Assembly: GCA_964523575.1 (NCBI GenBank)
Contig: CAZGAV010000025.1
Span: forward strand, 1 to 42,403
Length of the DNA: 42,403 bases
DNA from: DAOUTW01 sp964523575
Lineage (GTDB): Bacteria > Zixibacteria > MSB-5A5 > GN15 > JAAZOE01
Reading direction: 5' to 3'
In this document: piece by piece, positions 1-6,517 of the stretch
Numbering within the stretch: position 1 is the stretch's first letter
Layout of the letters: each line of letters opens with the position of its first letter
Notes under the pieces: generated by a model
Told to the model about the DNA's origin: nothing
Database searches by the model: none
The model's input: the letters and a program-made list of their open reading frames with translations, nothing else
Made by a program: the position numbers and the translations under genes

Positions 1-784
1 CGAATTCGGCCAGGAAGAACATGGCGAATTTCATCCCGGAATATTCGACGTTGTACCCGGCCACCAACTCCTGTTCGGCTTCGGGTATATCGAACGGCAC
101 CCGGTTGGCCTCGGCGGTGGCGGCGATGACGTAAATCACGAAACCGAGAGGCTGGAAGAAAACGTTCCAGTGGAAACCGCCCCAGCCCGATTGCGACAGG
201 ACGATATCGTTCATCGACATCGAACCGGTGACCATGACGACGCCCAAAACGGCCAGTGTCAAAGGGACCTCGTAGCTGACCGCCTGTGCGGCCGAACGCA
301 TGCCTCCCAGTAAGGCGTATTTATTATTGGACCCCCAACCGGCCATGAGCAGGGCGATGACGGTGAAGGTCGTGATGGCGATTATATAAAGAATTCCGAT
401 ATTGAGGTCGGCGACGATCAGGCCTTTGCCGAAGGGCATAACCACGTAGGCCGCAAAAGCGCAGGCGAAGACGATAACCGGCGCCCAGAAAAAGACTTTG
501 CGGTCGGCCACGGCCGGCGTGATGTCTTCCTTCTGGATGAGCTTGACGGCGTCGGCGATGGTCTGAAGGACGCCATGCCAGCCGGTCATCATGGGGCCGA
601 AACGCTGCTGGATATGGGCCGATATTTTCCGCTCCCACCAAACCAGAAACAGCGCCATCACCGACAGGAATCCGAAGACGATGACAGCTATGCCCACAAG
701 GGAGACGACATCCGTCAGGGTGATGCCGATACCGATCGACAATAACAGGTCATACAGCCATTTGAATATCGGAGCCAGTTCCAT
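1..784 (-). CDS. nuoH: NADH-quinone oxidoreductase subunit H (partial)
   Basis: This is the membrane subunit of respiratory complex I that contacts the quinone-binding cavity and links the hydrophilic arm to the proton-pumping arm. About 261 N-terminal codons are visible and the C-terminus lies beyond the window edge; the family is usually about 325-350 residues. The reading frame starts MELAPIFKWLYD and contains the family landmarks WWERKISAHIQQRFGP, ADAVKLIQKED, the GWGSNNKYALLGGMRSAAQ stretch and the acidic loop RVPFDIPEAEQELVAGYNVE, separated by hydrophobic membrane segments. The ATG overlaps the nuoD stop by one base (TAATG), which indicates translational coupling. Directly following nuoD without nuoEFG in between is unusual compared with the 14-gene enterobacterial order. 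Confidence 0.95.
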   Translation of the reverse strand, partial: MELAPIFKWLYDLLLSIGIGITLTDVVSLVGIAVIVFGFLSVMALFLVWWERKISAHIQQRFGPMMTGWHGVLQTIADAVKLIQKEDITPAVADRKVFFWAPVIVFACAFAAYVVMPFGKGLIVADLNIGILYIIAITTFTVIALLMAGWGSNNKYALLGGMRSAAQAVSYEVPLTLAVLGVVMVTGSMSMNDIVLSQSGWGGFHWNVFFQPLGFVIYVIAATAEANRVPFDIPEAEQELVAGYNVEYSGMKFAMFFLAEF

Positions 785-1890
785 TATCTATCAATCTCCG
801 GCAAAATAATATCGAGCGAGGCGAAAACCGCCACCAGATCGGCGATCTTCAATCCCCGGACAATTTCCGGCAGGGCCATCAGGTGATTGTAACTGCCCCC
901 GCGGGCCCGCATCCGAAACGGCTTTTTACTGCCGTCGGACACCAGGTAAATACCCATTTCGCCGCGGGAGTTTTCTATCCGACTATAGACCTCGCCCGGT
1001 TGGGGCTTGAAATTCATCGTCACTTTGGCCCGCACCGGACCTTCCGGCATCTGATCCAGCGCCTGGCGGACTATCCGAGCCGACTGCCGAATCTCGGCGA
1101 TGCGAGCCCGGTACCGGTCGTAGCTGTCGCATCCGAAAAAGACCGGGATATCGAAATCGAAACGGTCATAAATGCCATAGGGGTCATGCTTGCGAATGTC
1201 GAAATTGACCCCGGACGCGCGGGCCGACGGCCCGGATATGGCGTAATCGTAAACCATCTGTTCGGGAATGATACCGACGCCCTTGTTCCGGGCAATCCAG
1301 ATCGGATTCTCGGTCAGGACCTTCTCGTAGTCGTCAACTTTGGCGTCGATAATATCGAGAAATTCGCGGCATTTGGGGATAAATTCGGGCGGGATATCCC
1401 GCGAAACGCCGCCGACCCAGATATAATTGTAGGTCAACCGCTGTCCGCAGGTCATTTCGAACAGGTCAAGGATGAATTCCCGTTCGCGGAAGGTGTACAA
1501 AAAGGGCGTCAGGGCCCCCAGATCAAGGCCGGTGACGCCGATACACAGCAGATGGCTGGCCATTCGATTCAATTCGGCCATAATCACCCGCAAGTATTCG
1601 GCCCGTTCGGGGACTTCAAGGTCGGTCAATTTCTCAGTCGCCAGCGCGAAAGCCCAGTTGCACGACATCGAGGTGACATACTCGAAACGGTCCAGGATCG
1701 GAATACACTGAGCGTAGGTTCGGTTTTCACAAATTTTTTCAATGGCCCGGTGGAGATAGCCGATGACGGGCACGACATCTTTGATGACTTCTCCATCGAT
1801 AGTCAGAATCAGCCGGCACACCCCGTGTGTCGAGGGGTGATGCGGGCCCATGTTCATGACCATTTCTTCGGTGCGTAACGGTTCGGCCAT
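784..1890 (-). CDS. nuoD: NADH-quinone oxidoreductase subunit D
   Basis: This 368-residue protein is the 49-kDa-type subunit of complex I. It lies in the peripheral arm and forms the quinone-reduction site together with NuoB. The N-terminal signature NMGPHHPSTHG (residues 13-23), the ENRTYAQCIPILDRFEY region and the C-terminal half with GSYNHLMALPE and LASLDIILPEIDR-type ending are characteristic of NuoD and related hydrogenase large subunits. It is a stand-alone NuoD, not the fused NuoCD form. It starts 3 bases after the nuoC stop and its own stop overlaps the nuoH start, so A-B-C-D-H are one transcription unit on the minus strand. A 331-residue open frame on the opposite strand is only a shadow of this gene. 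Confidence 0.96.
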   Translation of the reverse strand: MAEPLRTEEMVMNMGPHHPSTHGVCRLILTIDGEVIKDVVPVIGYLHRAIEKICENRTYAQCIPILDRFEYVTSMSCNWAFALATEKLTDLEVPERAEYLRVIMAELNRMASHLLCIGVTGLDLGALTPFLYTFREREFILDLFEMTCGQRLTYNYIWVGGVSRDIPPEFIPKCREFLDIIDAKVDDYEKVLTENPIWIARNKGVGIIPEQMVYDYAISGPSARASGVNFDIRKHDPYGIYDRFDFDIPVFFGCDSYDRYRARIAEIRQSARIVRQALDQMPEGPVRAKVTMNFKPQPGEVYSRIENSRGEMGIYLVSDGSKKPFRMRARGGSYNHLMALPEIVRGLKIADLVAVFASLDIILPEIDR

Positions 1891-1893
1891 CGC

Positions 1894-2367
1894 TCAACCC
1901 CTCTCCGGGAAAGGTACGACGTCGCGCCCCACCCAGCCCTTGCGCATGGGGAAGCCCTCATCCCAGTCGTCGGGTAGAAGGAACCGGGTCAGGTCGGGGT
2001 GATTGCGGACATCGATCCCGAACAGTTCCCAGATTTCGCGCTCATACCAGATAGCCGCCGGCCAGACCTTCAGGACGGTATCGATTTCCGGCTTCTCGTG
2101 ATCCAGGAAAGTCTTGAATAAGAGGCGGTGTTTGAGGCGATAGGAACAGACGTTATAGACGACCTCGAACCGTTCGCCGGTATCAACGCCGGCCAGGTTC
2201 ATCATGAAGGTCATCTGCAATCGGGGATCGTCATGAAGGAAGCGGGCGAAATCGACGACCTGTCCCGCCTCGACGATAAAGTACGGCTCCGGCTGATTAT
2301 TCTCGATCACTTCCAGCCGGCCCGGGAAATTCTCTTTCAGATACGAAGTCAGCTCTTCCTTGGTCAT
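1894..2367 (-). CDS. nuoC: NADH-quinone oxidoreductase subunit C
   Basis: This is the 30-kDa-type subunit of complex I (157 residues), a structural subunit of the quinone-reducing module that packs against NuoD. The diagnostic C-terminal block is visible: YEREIWELFGIDV at about residues 108-120, PDLTRFLLPDDW at 124-135 and PMRKGW from 140. The N-terminal part, with the MTFMMNLAGVD strand around residue 52, matches the usual domain. Length is typical for a stand-alone NuoC. It starts 8 bases downstream of the nuoB stop and ends 3 bases before nuoD. Confidence 0.94.
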   Translation of the reverse strand: MTKEELTSYLKENFPGRLEVIENNQPEPYFIVEAGQVVDFARFLHDDPRLQMTFMMNLAGVDTGERFEVVYNVCSYRLKHRLLFKTFLDHEKPEIDTVLKVWPAAIWYEREIWELFGIDVRNHPDLTRFLLPDDWDEGFPMRKGWVGRDVVPFPERG

Positions 2368-2375
2368 CGGGCGAG

Positions 2376-2882
2376 TCAGCTCCAGTCATCCATTTTCAGG
2401 GTTCGAATCTTCTTTCCAACCTCGAGACATCCCTGCAGCAGCGCTTCCGGACGAGGCGGACAGCCTGGAACATAAACATCTACCGGGATGATTTTATCTA
2501 TACCTTTGAGAACGGCATAACTGTCATAGTAAAAAGGCCCGCCGCCGATGGCGCATCCGCCCATGGCGAGGACATAACGGGGCTCAGCCATCTGGTCGTA
2601 CAGCCTCCTGATCACCGGGGCCATCTTGAGGCTGATGGTGCCGGCGACGATCAGCAGGTCCGACTGGCGGGGTGAAGCGCGAAAAATCATGCCCAGACGG
2701 TCGAAGTCGTAACGGGACGCCCCCGTGGCCATCAGCTCGATAGCACAGCAGGCGGTGCCGAACAGCAGGTACCACAGCGAGCGGGCCTGCGTCAGCGTGA
2801 AAACTTTATTGAGGGACGTCGCCACCAGACCGCCGCCCGGGATTCTCTCGGCGTACACGGGGAGCTTTTTGATCACACCCAT
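2376..2882 (-). CDS. nuoB: NADH-quinone oxidoreductase subunit B
   Basis: This 168-residue subunit carries cluster N2, the final [4Fe-4S] centre that passes electrons to quinone. All four ligands are present: the Cys45-Cys46 pair in FGTACCAIEL, Cys110 in AMGGCAIGGG, and Cys141 in VPGCPPRPEA. The central ASPRQSDLLIVAGT segment is also typical. The start overlaps the end of nuoA by 10 bases, with a GGAG Shine-Dalgarno inside the nuoA coding region, so translation of A and B is probably coupled. Confidence 0.96.
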   Translation of the reverse strand: MGVIKKLPVYAERIPGGGLVATSLNKVFTLTQARSLWYLLFGTACCAIELMATGASRYDFDRLGMIFRASPRQSDLLIVAGTISLKMAPVIRRLYDQMAEPRYVLAMGGCAIGGGPFYYDSYAVLKGIDKIIPVDVYVPGCPPRPEALLQGCLEVGKKIRTLKMDDWS

Positions 2883-3229
2883 TTCAGGGCTCCTTTTTTC
2901 CAGGCATATACCAGCCCCACCAGCAGGATGACGATGAAGATAACCATTTCGAGGAGAGCGAAAAGTCCAAGGGAATTATAGGCCACGGCCCAGGGGAACA
3001 GAAAGACCGCTTCGACGTCGAAAATGACGAAAATCAATCCGAAAATGTAGAAACGGTTGTTGAACTGCGTCCAGCTCTCCCCCACCGCCGGAATACCGCA
3101 TTCATACGTTTCGTTTTTTACTTTTCCGGGACGATGCGGCCGAATCAGACTGGAAAGAAAGAAGGTGAAAAGAACCAGGCCGATGCCGACCAGAATAAAT
3201 GTAAGTACCGCACTATAATCCGAAGGCAT
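2873..3229 (-). CDS. nuoA: NADH-quinone oxidoreductase subunit A
   Basis: This 118-residue membrane subunit of complex I is the first gene of the visible nuo operon. Three membrane segments can be seen (about residues 8-27, 62-80 and 90-110). The conserved loop YECGIPAVG (42-50) and the motif FDVEAVFLFPWAV (70-82) are family signatures. An AGGAGA Shine-Dalgarno lies just upstream of the ATG. No gene lies between it and the divergent LVIVD-repeat gene 700 bases away, so the nuo promoter should be in that stretch. Confidence 0.95.
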   Translation of the reverse strand: MPSDYSAVLTFILVGIGLVLFTFFLSSLIRPHRPGKVKNETYECGIPAVGESWTQFNNRFYIFGLIFVIFDVEAVFLFPWAVAYNSLGLFALLEMVIFIVILLVGLVYAWKKGALKWV

Positions 3230-3928
3230 GTCCTTTATCTCCTGCCACCCATGTGACGGTCTTCACAAAGGCATCGGGGCCGATGGAAGCCGCCTCCTTG
3301 CTGTTGTCGGCCGGCTCATAAACGCCCGCCGCCGCCATGTGACTAATTTCACAAAAGCGAAACAATTAAGCAGATAAGAAAGCCAAAAACGATAATTTGT
3401 CAAGTTCTTTTTCCAAAATTTAACTCTATACAACTTAATCAGTTAAACATTGGTTGATTTACTTTATTAGTCTTATAAAAATCCGGCGCGCCCCGCCGCC
3501 GAATTATAGCAATCGTTCTTTCCCGGCGAAGGCTCCGATTGACAACCGAGGCGGGTCTTTCGATACGCCGCAAGCGACGAAGCCCTATTTAAGGCCCTGT
3601 AAGGCGGCGCCGGAGGCCCCGGCGCAGGGCCTGAGGCAGGAAAATGCTTGCAAATAACCGGCAAAATGATATTTTATACTAAGAGGTTATCGAATTTGCC
3701 CGCCGGCATTGGCAGATACACTCCGGCCCGAAAAATGCCCTGGCGGCGAGGAGGAAATGGGCCTGTCAATATCTAACGATTGTCCAATCGAATTCTGGAA
3801 ACGCTGAGCGTCGTCCGGACAGGGAAGGTGCTCATGAAATATCCGGCCTATCGCCCTCTTTAGATCTTGAGGTCCCTTTGATTTACTGACTGCATTTGAT
3901 GTCCATGTACGGGAAGGGGTATCCGATC
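3230..3928. other. Divergent intergenic region between nuoA and the LVIVD gene
   Basis: About 700 bases without a convincing gene separate two divergent transcription units. The nuoA-proximal half (3340-3480) is AT-rich and contains a minus-strand TTGACA (3403-3398) but no good -10 at normal spacing. A very stable nested hairpin lies at 3592-3632, where an outer 7-bp stem encloses a 7-bp GC stem. A weak plus-strand promoter-like pair (TTGCAA near 3648, TATACT near 3675, long spacer) could serve the downstream gene. Short open frames here lack ribosome-binding sites and family resemblance. Confidence 0.5.
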
Positions 3929-6013
3929 ATGAAGAACATGCTCGCGCTTCTGGCAATCCTGACAGCTGTGGCGATGGGCTTTGCCGGACCGGCGGTATCG
4001 CAGACGATTGACCTCGCGTTCGAGGGGAGCGGCGTCTGGAGTTACATCAGCAAATTCGACGTTCAGGGAGATTATGCTTTCTGCGCCATGAAACACGGCC
4101 TGATGATCGTCGATATCAGCGATCCCGCCCATCCCGAGCCGGTCTCCTATTATTATATTTCGGAAGGCGAAGGAAGCGACGTCGAGGTGTTCGGCCATTA
4201 TGCCTGCCTGGCCGCCAAAAAAGCGGGTCTGATTATTTTCGATATCGACGATATTCATAACCCGTTGCCGGTCGCACTTTATGATGCCGTCTATAGCGCC
4301 GAATTTGTCAACCTCTTCGGCGACTATGCCATGGTCTCCGATGGTTCATTTGGTTTCCATCTGGTAGATATTTCCGACCCGACAAACCCGACCATGGCCG
4401 GGCAGTATGAGGATTTTATGGTCACCCCGCCGTTTGATGTTGTCGTCCGCGGCAATTATATGATCGGAGCCTTTTATGGCGGCATGTTGATTTACGATAT
4501 CAGCGATATCGCTCATCCGGTACTGGATACGACTTTCAGCACCGACCGCAGTACGCGCGGCATGGCCGTGGCCGACACTCTCGTCTATCTCGTCACCGAC
4601 ACCGCCTTCCAGATTGTCAATATCAGTAATCCCCACAACCCGACGGCTGTCGGGTCCGGTCCCTGTCTCGGCCGCGATATCGAAATCATAGGCGACTATG
4701 CCGTCATCGCCAGCGTGACGCAATTGGGCAAAGCCAGGGGATTTTTCGTCTATGACATTTCGGATCCTTCGGCGCCCGATTCGGCCGGTTTCCTCGATCG
4801 GCCGGTCTCGCGACTGGCTTCTGACGGCAATTATATTTATGCCGGAGATATCGTGTCATTTATAGATATCATAGATCTTGACGACCCGGCCGAGCCGGCC
4901 ATTCTGGGCAGTTTCACAACTCCCAACGGCGGCACCTATGGCATGCGCAACCTCGTCACCGACGGCCGTTATGCGTATATGGCATACGGCTATGCCGGAG
5001 TCGTCATCGCCGATATTTCCGATCCCGCCAATCCCGAGGTAATCGCCGATAATATTATCCCCAACCGGGCGTCGAATATTGTTCTGAAAGACCATTACAT
5101 ATATGTGACCTCCGATGCCTATGATGGCGAGGGCCTCCATATCATCGATATCGCCAATCCGGCCGCTCCCAACATCGTCGGGCACTTCGATTATCAGTCG
5201 CCCCAGGAAGTGGCCCTCTATGGCGACTACGCCATTTTGGCCGGAAATTACGGCAATGCCAATATTGTCGATATCTCCAGACCGGCTCTTCCGGCCTACG
5301 TCAGCCAATTTCGTCTTGGCGGTATCACCTACGGCATGGTGGCCTCCGGAAATTACCTTTATGCCGCCAATTGGATGCATTACCTGAAGACGATTGATTT
5401 ATCCGATATCGAGGCCCCGGCGGTTATCGACAGCATCTATATTACTCCGGTGGTTTACGACGTCATCGTCTATAAAGATTACCTGTTGCTGTCAACTGCG
5501 GGCGGCATCTATTTTTATGATATCACCACCGATCCGGCCTCGCCGACTCAGGCAGGCTTCTTCGCGATAAACAGCGATTGCTACCGGATGACACCGTATG
5601 GTGATTATCTTTTTGTCTCGGCCGGATATTCGGAAGGGTTGGTGATTCTCGATATGACCGCTCCTCTCTTCCCGGTAGTAGCCGGTTCGCAAACTATTTC
5701 CGGAACCGTAAAAGGAACCGCCATCTTCGATCACCATGCTTTCGTTATCGATGCCAACGGATTGATAATATTCTCATGCGATATTCCTACTTGCTGTACT
5801 CTGGGCGGGGACGCCAATTATAACGGCCAAACCGATATCGGCGACTGCGTCTATTTGCTGAATTACATATTCAAGGAAGGCCTGCCGGTCAATTGCTTTG
5901 AAGCGGCCGACGCCAGCGGCAATTGTTCTATTGATATCGGCGACGTCGTTTTCATTATTAATTATCTGGCCCGAGGCGGCCCGGCCGCGGCTTGCGGAGA
6001 CTGCTCGGAATAG
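3929..6013 (+). CDS. Secreted LVIVD-repeat propeller protein with C-terminal dockerin-like domain
   Basis: This is a 694-residue exported protein of unknown specific role. I chose the ATG at 3929, not upstream in-frame starts, because GGAAGGGG lies 9-10 bases before it and a clean signal peptide follows (MKNMLALLAILTAVAMGFAG). The body is 13-14 repeats of about 42 residues, each with a GDYAF/GNYLY-type strand followed by a xxIxDISDPxxP turn, the LVIVD-repeat pattern expected to form beta-propellers. The last 70 residues contain two loops, GDANYNGQTDIGD and ADASGNCSIDIGD, each followed by a hydrophobic helix: a dockerin type I pattern that would bind calcium. Several Cys near the C-terminus may form disulfides. 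The substrate or partner is unknown. Confidence is high for the architecture and low for the function. Confidence 0.85.
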   Translation: MKNMLALLAILTAVAMGFAGPAVSQTIDLAFEGSGVWSYISKFDVQGDYAFCAMKHGLMIVDISDPAHPEPVSYYYISEGEGSDVEVFGHYACLAAKKAGLIIFDIDDIHNPLPVALYDAVYSAEFVNLFGDYAMVSDGSFGFHLVDISDPTNPTMAGQYEDFMVTPPFDVVVRGNYMIGAFYGGMLIYDISDIAHPVLDTTFSTDRSTRGMAVADTLVYLVTDTAFQIVNISNPHNPTAVGSGPCLGRDIEIIGDYAVIASVTQLGKARGFFVYDISDPSAPDSAGFLDRPVSRLASDGNYIYAGDIVSFIDIIDLDDPAEPAILGSFTTPNGGTYGMRNLVTDGRYAYMAYGYAGVVIADISDPANPEVIADNIIPNRASNIVLKDHYIYVTSDAYDGEGLHIIDIANPAAPNIVGHFDYQSPQEVALYGDYAILAGNYGNANIVDISRPALPAYVSQFRLGGITYGMVASGNYLYAANWMHYLKTIDLSDIEAPAVIDSIYITPVVYDVIVYKDYLLLSTAGGIYFYDITTDPASPTQAGFFAINSDCYRMTPYGDYLFVSAGYSEGLVILDMTAPLFPVVAGSQTISGTVKGTAIFDHHAFVIDANGLIIFSCDIPTCCTLGGDANYNGQTDIGDCVYLLNYIFKEGLPVNCFEAADASGNCSIDIGDVVFIINYLARGGPAAACGDCSE

Positions 6014-6197
6014 AATCGTCTAGAAAAATGTCGTCGATTAACCGGCGGGAAATTAATATATAGGACGGCAGGGCCAGGTTCCCTGTCAAAATAGATATTC
6101 AAATTTGTCCTTTGTACTTCCGGAACGAATCCGGATCTACATCGTTGCCTCATAATAAGTCGTTGCCCTACACCGCCCAATTTAGTGCAACGAGACC

Positions 6198-6235
6198 AAA
6201 ACGCCGGGCGTCGCCAGCGATTCCCGGCGTTTTTC
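6198..6235 (+). terminator. Rho-independent terminator
   Basis: A 10-bp stem, AAACGCCGGG at 6199-6208 paired with CCCGGCGTTT at 6223-6232, has a 14-base loop and a short T run. It lies 185 bases after the stop of the LVIVD-repeat gene and should end its transcript before the next promoter. Confidence 0.7.
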
Positions 6236-6343
6236 GGCCCGCTCAGCTAACAGGACAATATAACTCCGGATAATATTTTTTTGGGAAATCATGTTATAAT
6301 CATGTGAATTCCATTTTAATTGACCTGATTAGCCGAAAATATC

Positions 6344-6374
6344 TTGACAAATCCCCCTGAATTTTTATTATAAG
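6344..6374 (+). promoter_or_regulatory. Probable sigma70-type promoter
   Basis: A perfect TTGACA (6344-6349) is followed by the TTATAA/TATAAG cluster at 6368-6374, a spacer of 18-19 bases. It precedes the 878-residue secreted protein gene, whose ATG at 6518 has a GGGGAGGGG ribosome-binding site. The implied leader is about 140 bases long. Confidence 0.5.
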
Positions 6375-6517
6375 GTGTAGCCATGCAGGGCATTGAAATT
6401 GATATTTTACATCGGGAAGCTTCGGGCTATTACTGAGAAATACATATCGTTAAATCGGTACTTGCATATGTCATCGTTCACGAAAAAAGCCGTCACCGTC
6501 ATGGGGAGGGGAAAGTC

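Larger units (their letters stand above)
6014..6517. other. Intergenic region with terminator and promoter
   Basis: These 500 bases hold a rho-independent terminator at 6198-6235 and a good sigma70-type promoter at 6344-6374, both annotated separately. They leave about a 140-base 5' leader before the next start codon. I see no gene in the remainder; a 72-codon open frame on the minus strand has no support. Confidence 0.55.

Noticed and set aside
883..1878. Long 331-codon open frame on the plus strand
   Set aside because: It is the complement of nuoD, which has clear conserved motifs; no ribosome-binding site and low-complexity His/Phe-rich product.
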